A DNA stretch of 64,000 nucleotides from an uncultured Eubacteriales bacterium (GTDB taxonomy: Bacteria > Bacillota > Clostridia > Oscillospirales > Acutalibacteraceae): assembly GCA_900317025.1 (NCBI GenBank), contig ONFG01000002.1, positions 1 through 64,000 on the forward strand, written 5' to 3'. Of the stretch, positions 1 through 8,300 are shown piece by piece (the first letter of the stretch is position 1; each line of letters begins with the position of its first letter). Made by a program: the position numbers and the translations under genes. The notes beneath the pieces were generated by a model, which ran no database searches, was not told where the DNA came from, and saw only the letters and a list, made by a program, of their open reading frames with translations.

Positions 1-2
1 CG

Positions 3-386
3 GCGGGCTACGGCACAAACGGCAGCACATTCCAGTCTCAGAGCGGCTCGGCGGGCTACGGCACAAGCGGCAGCACGTTCCGCTCTCAGAGCGGTTCGGC
101 GGGCTACGGCACAGGCGGCAGCACGTTCCGCTCTCAGAGCGGTTCGGCGGGCTACGGCACAAACGGCAGCACATTCCAGTCTCAGAGCGGCTCGGCGGGC
201 TACGGCACAAACGGCAGCACATTCCAGTCTCAGAGCGGTTCGGCGGGCTACGGCACAAGCGGCAGCACATTCCAGCCTCAGAGCGGCTCGGCGGGCTACG
301 GCACAAGCGGCAGCACGTTCCGCTCTCAGAGCGGTTCGGCGACCTACGGCACAAGCGGCAGCACGTTCCGCTCTCAGAGCGGCTCG
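3..386 (+). repeat. 48-bp tandem repeat, eight units
   Basis: Units start at 3, 51, 99, 147, 195, 243, 291 and 339, exactly 48 bp apart. They differ mainly at the N/S/G, Q/R and S/P codons (Asn/Ser/Gly, Gln/Arg and Ser/Pro positions), and units 1, 4 and 5 encode the same peptide. The period is a multiple of three, so unit gain or loss would keep the coding frame. Degenerate copies follow to about 470. Confidence 0.93.
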
Positions 387-530
387 GTGAACTACGGTTC
401 TTCGTTCGGCGGCTACCAGTCCCAAAGCGGAATAAACTACGGCTCAACGACAGGTATCCAAAGCGGCGGGCGAAAAGTCTGCCGCTTATTTATATCGAAA
501 AAATATGCCCGCTTTACCGATATTTATTGA
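3..530 (+). CDS. C-terminal part of a 16-residue-repeat protein (5'-truncated)
   Basis: The reading frame is open from the window edge to a TGA at 528-530, and the start lies outside the window. It encodes eight near-identical 16-residue units of the form AGYGTNGSTFQSQSGS, rich in Gly, Ser, Tyr and Gln, then two degenerate units and a basic tail (GGRKVCRLFISKKYARFTDIY). I do not recognise the family. Such composition fits a disordered, surface or matrix-type protein. The next gene downstream also has a low-complexity tail containing FQSQGG, which suggests the two are related or work together. The function is unknown. The reading frame is confident because the repeat is codon-phased and free of stops. 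Confidence 0.75.
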   Translation, partial: AGYGTNGSTFQSQSGSAGYGTSGSTFRSQSGSAGYGTGGSTFRSQSGSAGYGTNGSTFQSQSGSAGYGTNGSTFQSQSGSAGYGTSGSTFQPQSGSAGYGTSGSTFRSQSGSATYGTSGSTFRSQSGSVNYGSSFGGYQSQSGINYGSTTGIQSGGRKVCRLFISKKYARFTDIY

Positions 531-616
531 CTACCTCCGGAAAATATGGTAAAATTACTTCAATAATGTGATTCGGTGAAACGCTTTGCCGTATCGAAAG
601 AGGTGTACGTTTCTTT

Positions 617-1726
617 ATGAAAAAGGCTATGGTCATTCCCAAGGTAGCGGCTGCGGTGCTTTGCATCGTTATTGGTCTTGTGATCGTGCTCCCGGCGCTG
701 CCGGTAATGTCGAACAGGATGTTCGGCGGCGGTACGATGGATATCAATACCGCAGCATACAGCGATTACCGCAGCAACCGCCCTGTCGGCGGCTCGATAT
801 ACTTCATTCTCGGCGCGTCGGAGGGGACGTCCGAGAGCGGCGGCGCGCTGTCGAACGGCAGCTATTATTACCTTGTACCGGTCAGCGGCAAGGAGATCAG
901 CAACAAGAACAAGGTCGACACGCTCCTGCTTGTAAAGGCGGTCAATGGCTCCGATATTTACAGCAGTCTCAACGATATTTACAGAAGCTCCGCTTCGGGC
1001 GATTCGGCTTCGGGCTTTGAGATCACAGGTGTACTCAGAGATATGAGCGACGACGAGGAAGAAACAGCCACCGCGCTGCGTGCGCCGACCGGCTACGGCG
1101 ATCTTAAACTTTCGGAGTACACGCTCGACCTCACGATCCCCGTAAAGACATACACTATCCGTTTCGCCGTTTCTTTGATCTTCTTTGCGCTCGCGATCGG
1201 CAGCATTTTCCTGACTATCCAGGCGATAAACAAGAACGCGCAGCTTGAGGATATCGAAGACAGGCGAATGGCGTTCCGACTCGAACAGGAGAAAAAGTCG
1301 GGCAACAAAAACGACGACGGCTCCGACAAGATGTTCGGCGACTCCGACGCTTCCTTCGGAACGACGCCCAGAAAGAACGATGACTCCGACGGTATGCTCG
1401 GCGAAAGCTCCCCTGGAACGGGCGGCTACAATCCCGCGTTTCAGTCGCAGGGCGGCGAAGACTTCACCACGAGAACCTCTTACGACGACGCCGACGAGGA
1501 CGGCTTCTTCGGCGGCGGCAGTGCGGCTCCCGGTCAGTCAGGCTTTTTCGGCGGCTCCCAAAGCAGCCGGCAGTCTTCGGGTCCGTTCGACAACGGTCTT
1601 TACGGCGGCGCCTCGCAGCCTTCAAGCCCGTTTGACGACAGTCTGCTCAGCGGCTCGCAGGGCGGTTTCTACGGCGGTTCATCACAAAATGACGACGATG
1701 ATTACGGTTTCTTCGGCGGCCGCTGA
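617..1726 (+). CDS. Two-TM protein with Gly/Phe/Asp-rich cytoplasmic tail, unknown function
   Basis: The 369-aa product has a hydrophobic segment at about residues 10-30 and a second at about 179-200, enclosing an extracytoplasmic domain of roughly 150 residues. After TM2 come a charged stretch and a long tail of low complexity with recurring FFGG, LYGG and FYGG motifs between Asp/Ser-rich spacers. The start ATG follows a GAAAGAGG ribosome binding site. The tail contains FQSQGG, echoing the FQSQSG of the upstream repeat protein. I cannot name a family. The topology (both termini inside) is inferred from the hydrophobic segments and the basic N-terminus. Confidence 0.75.
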   Translation: MKKAMVIPKVAAAVLCIVIGLVIVLPALPVMSNRMFGGGTMDINTAAYSDYRSNRPVGGSIYFILGASEGTSESGGALSNGSYYYLVPVSGKEISNKNKVDTLLLVKAVNGSDIYSSLNDIYRSSASGDSASGFEITGVLRDMSDDEEETATALRAPTGYGDLKLSEYTLDLTIPVKTYTIRFAVSLIFFALAIGSIFLTIQAINKNAQLEDIEDRRMAFRLEQEKKSGNKNDDGSDKMFGDSDASFGTTPRKNDDSDGMLGESSPGTGGYNPAFQSQGGEDFTTRTSYDDADEDGFFGGGSAAPGQSGFFGGSQSSRQSSGPFDNGLYGGASQPSSPFDDSLLSGSQGGFYGGSSQNDDDDYGFFGGR

Positions 1727-1754
1727 TCCGCCGCATTCAGATAACGATACATTA

Positions 1755-1785
1755 TCCGTCTGCCTTTTTCGGCGGGCGGATTTTT
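1755..1785 (+). terminator. Rho-independent terminator
   Basis: A 10-bp stem (TCCGTCTGCC with GGCGGGCGGA, two G-T pairs) is followed by TTTTT. It ends the transcription unit of the low-complexity proteins before the YfhO-like gene. Confidence 0.75.
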
Positions 1786-1901
1786 GTGCGTCAAAACCAT
1801 TACAAAAATGTAAATTTTAAATAAATGTAGTGAATTTGCTTTCGATATATGATATAATAAACATTGTATGAATTTTTATAAAACCCGGGAGGCTGTGTGA
1901 A

Positions 1902-4520
1902 ATGGGGAACAGGATCAACAGCAAGACCGAGCATTACTGGTATAAGGCGTTTTTGCTCGGATTATTTTTCTCTGCTGCGTTTTTTATCCCGTATATAGTA
2001 GTCGGTCACGGCTATTTTCTGTATTACGGTGATTTTAACGTTCAGCAGGTGCCTTTTTATCAGATGATACACGACGCGATCAGAGCGGGTAAGCTGCAGT
2101 GGTCCAACACGACCGACCTCGGCTCCAGCCTTGTAGGCTCTTACACGTTCTACATTCTCGGCAGCCCGTACTTCTGGATAACGCTGCCGTTCCCGAGCAA
2201 GATGGTGCCGTACCTCATGGGACCGCTGCTCATTCTGAAATTTGCTTCGGCGTCGCTCACAGGCTACATCTATATGCGCCGCTACGTCCGGAATAAGGAT
2301 CTCGCCGTTATCGGCGGACTGCTTTACGCTTTTTCGGGCTTCTCGGTGTATAATGTGTTTTTTAACCACTTCCACGAGGCGATCGTCGTTTTTCCGCTGC
2401 TGCTTGCCGCGATCGACGAATATATGGATACGAAGCGGCGCGGCGTCGTGGCGCTTGCCGTTTTTGCAAGCTGCCTTGTGAATTACTACTTCTTTGTTGG
2501 CATGGTGGCGTTCGTCATCATCTACTGGTTCCTTAGAATGTTTACCGGGAGCTACAAACTTTCCGGCAGAGACTTCTTCCCGCTTGCCTTCGAGGTAATC
2601 ATCGGCTTTGCGGGGACGGCAGTTTTGCTGCTGCCGACGGTGCTGTTCGTGATACAGAACCCGAGAGTCAGCGACGCGCCTCAGGGCTACGACGCGCTCG
2701 TCTATTACAACGAGCAGCGCTACCTGCACATTTTCTCGTCGTTCTTCTTCCCGCCGGATATCCCGGCGCGCCCGAACTTCACGCCCGATTCAAACTCGAA
2801 GTGGGCGTCGATCGCGGCGTGGCTGCCGCTGTTCGGCATGACCGGCGTTATCGCGTTTTTGCAGAGCAAGAGCAAGAGCTGGCTCAAAAGATTGCTGCCG
2901 TTCTTGCTTGTCTGCACGATGGTTCCGATACTCAACGCGATCTTCCAGATGTTCAACATGAGCTACTACGCCCGCTGGTTCTATATGCTCACGCTGATGA
3001 TGTCGCTCGCGACGATAATGGCGATTGAGAACTCCAAGACGAAGTGGCAGCCCGCGATAACGCTCACCACCGTTATCACCGTATTTATCGCGCTGTGCAT
3101 CGGGCTCCTTCCGAACGGCGATACGGGCGACGACCTTACGCTTCTCGAAACGATCGGACTGGAGGAGTATTCCGACCGCTTCTGGGTCTATGTTGCCATC
3201 TCGATGATGTCGCTTGCCTGCGTTACGCTTCTCGTGCGCTCGCTTTCAAAGAACAGGAAGGACTTTTTTATCAAGGCGACCGCCTGCGTCGGCATAGTTT
3301 CGGTGCTTTATTCCGGATATCTAATTGGGCTTGGAAAGTCTCACAGCTACGACATCGACAATTTCGTCATCCCTTATGTGCTCAACAACGGCGACGATAT
3401 CACGCTCGACCGCAAGGAGCTTGAAAACTGCCGCTCCGATTTTTACGAGACGATGGACAACGTCGGAATGTTCTGGCAGATCCCGAATATACAGGCGTTC
3501 CAGAGCGTCGTTCCCGGCTCGATCTATACGTTCTACCCGTCGGTCGGCGTTACAAGAGACGTAGGCTCGCGCCCCGAGACGAAGTATTATGGGCTTAGGA
3601 GCCTTCTCTCCGTCAAGTACCTGTTCGATCAGGCGGACGACGACGATGAGTTCGAGAAGGAAGACGGCAAGACGAGAATGCCGGGCTACAAGTATCTTGA
3701 TACGCAGAACGGCTACAAGATCTACGAAAACAAGAATTATATCCCTTACGGCTTCTGGTATGACAGCTATGTTACCGAAGACGAATACTACGACTGCGAC
3801 GAATCCGTGCGCCACCTGCTGCTGCTGAAGGCAATGGTGCTTACCGACGATCAGGTGGAGATGTACGGCGAGAATATGCACCACTTCCTCGAGATGAACG
3901 TGGAGGATTTCGACGTCGCGCACTATAACGAAGACTGCAAGACGCTGCAGGGACATACGTGCAGCTCGTTTGAATACGGCGTCGATTCGTTTGAGGCAGA
4001 GATCACCGTTCCCGAGGGCGAGGGCGACAAGCTCGTGTTCTTCAGCATCCCATTTGAAAACGGCTGGAGTGCGGAGGTCAACGGCGCGCCCGCGCAGATC
4101 GAGCAGGTGAACATCGGCTTTATGGCGGTCAGAGTCCCGGCAGGAAAGACGAGCAAGATCAGCTTCTCTTACAGAACGCCCGGACTTTACGAGGGAGCGG
4201 CCGTGACGGCTGTGTGCATCGCTCTTTTCGCCGTTTATATCATCATCTCGAAAAAGCAGAACAAGCTCAAGCCCCGCCTTAAGCTCAAAAAGAGCTACAG
4301 GGTAGCCGCTATCGGTTCGAGCGAGGAGCTTGGCGACAAATACAAGAATCTGACGCTCGGCAGCCGCCCGATGAAAAAGCGGAAGAGCACAAAAACCGAT
4401 GTCGGGAATAATATGAAAAACGACAGCGTTGAGCCAAAGACACAGGAAGCGCCCGAAGTTCAGGAAGCTCCGGAAAACGAGAGCGCTCCCGAAGAAAAAG
4501 CTTCGGATAAGGACGAATAA
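1902..4520 (+). CDS. YfhO-family multi-pass membrane protein
   Basis: This 872-aa protein has a typical YfhO opening: a first TM at about 15-36, then a YYGDFNVQQVPFY segment containing an acidic residue (D44) that matches the GT-C-like Asp position, followed by many TM helices to about residue 480. A mostly soluble extracytoplasmic domain lies at about 490-770, with one more TM near 780-800. The C-terminal 70 residues are a Glu/Pro/Lys-rich cytoplasmic tail. YfhO-type proteins are linked to glycosylation of teichoic acids or lipids at the envelope, but the substrate here is unknown. The start is supported by GGGAGG 12 bp upstream. A TATAAT lies at 1853-1858. Confidence 0.85.
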   Translation: MGNRINSKTEHYWYKAFLLGLFFSAAFFIPYIVVGHGYFLYYGDFNVQQVPFYQMIHDAIRAGKLQWSNTTDLGSSLVGSYTFYILGSPYFWITLPFPSKMVPYLMGPLLILKFASASLTGYIYMRRYVRNKDLAVIGGLLYAFSGFSVYNVFFNHFHEAIVVFPLLLAAIDEYMDTKRRGVVALAVFASCLVNYYFFVGMVAFVIIYWFLRMFTGSYKLSGRDFFPLAFEVIIGFAGTAVLLLPTVLFVIQNPRVSDAPQGYDALVYYNEQRYLHIFSSFFFPPDIPARPNFTPDSNSKWASIAAWLPLFGMTGVIAFLQSKSKSWLKRLLPFLLVCTMVPILNAIFQMFNMSYYARWFYMLTLMMSLATIMAIENSKTKWQPAITLTTVITVFIALCIGLLPNGDTGDDLTLLETIGLEEYSDRFWVYVAISMMSLACVTLLVRSLSKNRKDFFIKATACVGIVSVLYSGYLIGLGKSHSYDIDNFVIPYVLNNGDDITLDRKELENCRSDFYETMDNVGMFWQIPNIQAFQSVVPGSIYTFYPSVGVTRDVGSRPETKYYGLRSLLSVKYLFDQADDDDEFEKEDGKTRMPGYKYLDTQNGYKIYENKNYIPYGFWYDSYVTEDEYYDCDESVRHLLLLKAMVLTDDQVEMYGENMHHFLEMNVEDFDVAHYNEDCKTLQGHTCSSFEYGVDSFEAEITVPEGEGDKLVFFSIPFENGWSAEVNGAPAQIEQVNIGFMAVRVPAGKTSKISFSYRTPGLYEGAAVTAVCIALFAVYIIISKKQNKLKPRLKLKKSYRVAAIGSSEELGDKYKNLTLGSRPMKKRKSTKTDVGNNMKNDSVEPKTQEAPEVQEAPENESAPEEKASDKDE

Positions 4521-4571
4521 GCAAGGCTCGGCGAAACGAAAAATTCATCATGGAAACGGAGTTAATGGATA

Positions 4572-5942
4572 ATGTCAAATTTTGATGAATTGATAAACAG
4601 CTACAGAGAAGAGTTTTTAAAGGATCTCGACGAGCTTTTGCGTATAAGGTCCGTCTCTGCCGAGGGCAGCGAGGTGCCGACGCAAGCGCTTTCATGGATG
4701 TTAAAAAAGGCGGAGAGCTTCGGGCTCAAGACGAAGAACATCGGCGGGATCGCCGGTCACGCGGAGTACGGCGAGGGCGAAACGCTTTGCGGCGTGCTCA
4801 CGCACCTTGACGTTGTACCCGCCAACGCTGCCGACTGGTCGTGCGAACCGTTTGCGCTCACGAGGAAAAACGGCAGGATGTACGGCAGAGGCGTCGCCGA
4901 CGACAAGGGCGCGGCGCTTGCGGCACTTTACTGCCTGCGCGCGCTAAAGGAGAGCGGCGTAAAGGGCAACCGAGTCCGCGTTATCTTCGGCACGTCCGAG
5001 GAGATCGGCATGAAGGACATGGAGACGTACTTTGACGCAGAGCCACTGCCGGATCTCGGCTTTACGCCCGACAGCGAATATGGCATCTGCCGCGCGGAAA
5101 AGGGCATAATGCACATTGAGATCTCCTCCGAGAAGGCGAACAACACCTCGCTCATGCAGTTTGAGGCAGGCTCGGCGAACAACGTCGTTCCCGATACGGC
5201 TTACGCTATCCTCGACTGCAGCGACTACGAGGAGCACAACCTTCAGCGCCTTGCCGACGCGGCAGGGAAGGGCGCGTTTGACCTTCGCTTCACGATCGAC
5301 GGCCTTAAAGTCACTGCTCACGGCAAGGCGGCTCACGCATGCGAGCCTGAAAAGGGTGAAAACGCGGCGTCGATGCTCGCGGGGATAATCTGCGCCGTCA
5401 TGGGAAAGGAATCGGTCGGCGACCTTTGCACATTTATCAACTACTGCATCGGCAGGGAGACGAACGGTCTTTCGATGGGCATCAAAATGCGCGACGCCGT
5501 CTCGGGAAGCCTTACCGTCACGCTCAGCCGCGTACATATCACGGAGCGCGAGGCGAAGGCTATCCTCGATATTCGCTATCCCGTATCGTTCCTTGAAGAG
5601 GTAGTGCTTTACCAGATTAAAAAGGTCGCGGCAAGAGAGGGGCTGAGCGTTCGCCTTATCGACGGCGAAAAGCCACTCTCCCTCGACGAGAATACGCCGA
5701 TCGTCCGCGTTCTCAAGGACGCTTATAAAAATGTGACGGGCGAAGAGCCTTTGCTTTACACGACGGGCGGCGGTACCTACGCAAGAACGCTCGGAGGCAA
5801 GGGCGTGGCGTTCGGACCCGTCTTCCCGGGCGACGACTCCAGGATCCATAACAGCGACGAGTCGATCGACGAAGAGAACTTCTTCCGCCATTTCAGGATC
5901 TGCCTTGAGGCGATGAACGGAATGATGACCTACGGCGGCTGA
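4572..5942 (+). CDS. M20-family dipeptidase (PepV/Sapep-like)
   Basis: The 456-aa product is a zinc metallopeptidase of the M20 family that cleaves dipeptides in the cytoplasm. It shows the expected ligands: H78-x-D80 in THLDVVP, the bridging Asp in GVADDKG (about 110-111), the general-base Glu pair in TSEEIG (about 143-144) and a C-terminal His in RIHNSDESI. The length matches PepV-type enzymes, which carry an inserted lid domain. The start at 4572 follows a GGAG site 10 bp upstream; another ATG at 4565 is in a different frame. Peptide recycling is the likely role. An amidohydrolase acting on another acylated substrate is possible. Confidence 0.88.
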   Translation: MSNFDELINSYREEFLKDLDELLRIRSVSAEGSEVPTQALSWMLKKAESFGLKTKNIGGIAGHAEYGEGETLCGVLTHLDVVPANAADWSCEPFALTRKNGRMYGRGVADDKGAALAALYCLRALKESGVKGNRVRVIFGTSEEIGMKDMETYFDAEPLPDLGFTPDSEYGICRAEKGIMHIEISSEKANNTSLMQFEAGSANNVVPDTAYAILDCSDYEEHNLQRLADAAGKGAFDLRFTIDGLKVTAHGKAAHACEPEKGENAASMLAGIICAVMGKESVGDLCTFINYCIGRETNGLSMGIKMRDAVSGSLTVTLSRVHITEREAKAILDIRYPVSFLEEVVLYQIKKVAAREGLSVRLIDGEKPLSLDENTPIVRVLKDAYKNVTGEEPLLYTTGGGTYARTLGGKGVAFGPVFPGDDSRIHNSDESIDEENFFRHFRICLEAMNGMMTYGG

Positions 5943-5979
5943 CGTTCACAAATATAAAATGCAAGAGGAGTGACAAACC

Positions 5980-6981
5980 ATGAATGCAGAGAAGATGATA
6001 AAAGCGGAAGCGAAAAAAGCCCTCTCCGAAAAGTGGGTTCAGGCGCTGCTTTCGCTCTTTTTGGTAATTTTTATACCGATCATCACAGCGCTGATCGCGG
6101 CTTCGGCTTATGCCGTTTTAGGGGAGACAGAGGTTTCCGACCTCTTTTCAAAGGAGCCGGTCAAGGCGGCGCTGTTCGTCGTCCTCAATGCAGCCTCCGT
6201 TGCCGTCCTCATCCTGCTTTCCCCACTTTATACTGGCTTTGCCAGGGTCTTCTCAAAGGCGGCTCACGGCGAAGAGATCGACGCTGCCGACCTGTTTTGG
6301 TTTTTCGACAGCAGGCAGCGCTATAAAAACGCCGTTGCGTTCATGGCGGGGCTTCTGGTCAAGTGTCTCGGGATAACAGTTGCCTGCGAGGTGGCGGCAC
6401 TTGTAGTCGCGTTTGTTGGTGTTGACAGCGACGCAATTATGGGCGCTGCGATCGTCCTTGCGGTCATCGGTCTTATCGCGGCGTTCCTGCTGTTCCACCG
6501 CTTCGCTTTTTCGGTGGCGCTCTTCTCGTATTACGATTATGACGGCGTGACGGCGGCGCAGACGGGCGCTCGGATCGCAAAAACGGGAACGGGCAAGCTT
6601 ATAAAGCTCACTCTCTCGTTTATCCCGTGGCTGCTGCTTACTTATTTCGTAGTACCGCTGCTTTACGTCTACCCTTACATGACGTGCGCGTACTTCGTTT
6701 CCGCGAAGTACCTTATCTCCGACTATCTTGAGCGCGAGAAGGCGCAGCCCGAGCCACTCACGGCTTCATCGGCAGCGGCGCCGGAAACTCATCTTCCGCC
6801 GGTTCAGGCAAATGCGGTAACGCTTGAAAAGGAAGAGGCTTCCGCCCCGGCAGACGAGGCGCAGTTATCCACAGCTCCGGCGGAAAATGTTGAAAACCCG
6901 GGCGAAAACAAGCTCACACCCGAAAAGAAGCCGGAGAGAACAGACGATCCGACCGAAGGTCGGATCACTGACGGTATATAG
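5980..6981 (+). CDS. DUF975-like integral membrane protein
   Basis: The 333-aa protein has an N-terminal amphipathic helix (MIKAEAKKALSEKW) followed by about five to six TM segments to about residue 245. Its arrangement (a short cytosolic start, paired helices, a GF-x-RV-F loop with acidic HGEEID) resembles DUF975 proteins. The last 85 residues are Pro/Glu/Ala-rich and probably disordered in the cytoplasm. It lies 37 bp after the dipeptidase with an AGAGGAG ribosome binding site and is followed 23 bp later by the glycosyltransferase, so an operon is likely. The function is unknown. Confidence 0.7.
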   Translation: MNAEKMIKAEAKKALSEKWVQALLSLFLVIFIPIITALIAASAYAVLGETEVSDLFSKEPVKAALFVVLNAASVAVLILLSPLYTGFARVFSKAAHGEEIDAADLFWFFDSRQRYKNAVAFMAGLLVKCLGITVACEVAALVVAFVGVDSDAIMGAAIVLAVIGLIAAFLLFHRFAFSVALFSYYDYDGVTAAQTGARIAKTGTGKLIKLTLSFIPWLLLTYFVVPLLYVYPYMTCAYFVSAKYLISDYLEREKAQPEPLTASSAAAPETHLPPVQANAVTLEKEEASAPADEAQLSTAPAENVENPGENKLTPEKKPERTDDPTEGRITDGI

Positions 6982-7004
6982 ATAATTATGGCGGGGAGAA
7001 CATC

Positions 7005-8120
7005 ATGACAGTTTCACTTTGCGTGATCGCATACAATGAGGAGGAGCTTATCGGGGGCTTGCTTGAAGACATCTCGATGCAGACATATCCTCATAAGCTG
7101 ACGGAGATCATCTTCGTCGACAACGGATCGACTGACACAACGTCGGCGCAGCTTTCCACATTTGAACGAATGAACCGCGACTTTATGAGGGTGTGCATAC
7201 GCACTCAGAGCAAGTCGAACCAGGCGCACGGCTGGAACACGGCACTTTGTAATGCGATGGGCGATATCATCATCAGGATCGACGCTCACGCACGTATCCC
7301 CGAAGACTACGTCGAGCAGTGCGTAGCCGAGATCGAAAACGGCGAGGACATCGTCGGCGGGGGACGCCCCTGCATAACGCGCCATAAAAACGACTGGAAC
7401 AACACGCTGCTTGCCGCCGAGGAGTGTCTTTTCGGCAGCTCGATAATGGGCTACCGCCGCAAGCAGAACGAGAAGCGCTACCTCTCGTCTCTCTTCCACG
7501 CCGCATACAAGCGCGAGGTCTTCGAGAAGGTTGGCGGCTTTAACGAGTTCCTCGGCAGAACGGAGGACAACGAGCTGCATTACAGAATGCGCAAGCGCGG
7601 CTATAAATTTGCCTGCTGCCCGAGTATTTCTTCTAACCAGTACATGAGGGAGTCGTTCAAGGCGATGCTTCGTCAGAAGTTCTCAAACGGCTACTGGATA
7701 GGGCTGACGACGTTTGTAAGCCCGGGCTGCCTGTCACTGCTCCATTTCGCGCCGTTTTTCCTGCTGCTCGCGCTGATAATAACGATCGTCTCGGCGATCT
7801 CGGGTCACGCTCAGCTTTTGGAGCTGCTGCTCGCCGTATACCTCCTCTTTGACGGCATAATAACGATCAGCGCGCTGAATTACGAGGGCTTCAATAAGAC
7901 GAAGCCGCTGCTCTTTCTGATGTTCCCCGCGCTGCATCTGACTTACGGAGCGGGAACGCTCTGCGGTTTTGTTTACGGTATCCCGTGGAAGGCGGCACAC
8001 CCGAGCGCCGCTGCGAAGAAGGAGATCCGCCGTGTAAAGCGCGCCGTTAAAAACAATACCATCAAGGACGATGACTTCGATGAGTACTCCGAACTCGAAC
8101 TTGACAGCTTCGATCTGTAA
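7005..8120 (+). CDS. ExoA-like family 2 glycosyltransferase
   Basis: The 371-aa GT-A enzyme starts with a nucleotide-sugar binding fold (VSLCVIAYNEEE, VDNGSTD at 38-44). Its metal-binding region reads IIIRIDAHARIP at about 88-99, the IDAHARIP form characteristic of ExoA-like succinoglycan transferases. An acidic TEDNELHYR motif at about 189-197 would supply the acceptor base. Three or four TM helices at about 245-330 anchor it in the membrane, and the tail is acidic. It probably adds a sugar to a lipid-linked intermediate for exopolysaccharide. The substrate cannot be read from sequence. Confidence 0.85.
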   Translation: MTVSLCVIAYNEEELIGGLLEDISMQTYPHKLTEIIFVDNGSTDTTSAQLSTFERMNRDFMRVCIRTQSKSNQAHGWNTALCNAMGDIIIRIDAHARIPEDYVEQCVAEIENGEDIVGGGRPCITRHKNDWNNTLLAAEECLFGSSIMGYRRKQNEKRYLSSLFHAAYKREVFEKVGGFNEFLGRTEDNELHYRMRKRGYKFACCPSISSNQYMRESFKAMLRQKFSNGYWIGLTTFVSPGCLSLLHFAPFFLLLALIITIVSAISGHAQLLELLLAVYLLFDGIITISALNYEGFNKTKPLLFLMFPALHLTYGAGTLCGFVYGIPWKAAHPSAAAKKEIRRVKRAVKNNTIKDDDFDEYSELELDSFDL

Positions 8121-8125
8121 ACAAC

Positions 8126-8159
8126 CCGCCTTTTGCGCTATGCAAGGGGCGGTCTTTTT
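8126..8159 (+). terminator. Rho-independent terminator
   Basis: A stem of CCGCC plus TTTTGC pairing with GCAAGG plus GGCGG is followed by TCTTTTT just after the glycosyltransferase stop. Confidence 0.75.
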
Positions 8160-8220
8160 ATATGGGGCGCAGTGTCTGCTGACAATGCGTACTGCGTGCA
8201 TAATCACGCCCTCTCTTTAT

Positions 8221-8263
8221 TTCCAATTACCTATTGGAATTTCTTTAGATTTGTGTTATAATA
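8221..8263 (+). promoter_or_regulatory. gltX promoter with overlapping palindrome
   Basis: A -35 TTGGAA (8234-8239) and a -10 TATAAT (8257-8262) are separated by 17 bp. A perfect 7-bp inverted repeat, TTCCAAT-5 bp-ATTGGAA (8221-8239), covers the -35 element, so it may be an operator. Confidence 0.7.
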
Positions 8264-8300
8264 TCAAAGAATATGATATTTTACGGGGAGATGTTACAAT

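Noticed and set aside
3..386. Possible CRISPR array
   Set aside because: The 48-bp units are directly adjacent with no unique spacers, are codon-phased and encode a repeat peptide.
586..1020. 144-aa plus-strand frame overlapping the two-TM protein
   Set aside because: It is a shifted frame of the 617-1726 gene with Arg-rich composition and no domain.
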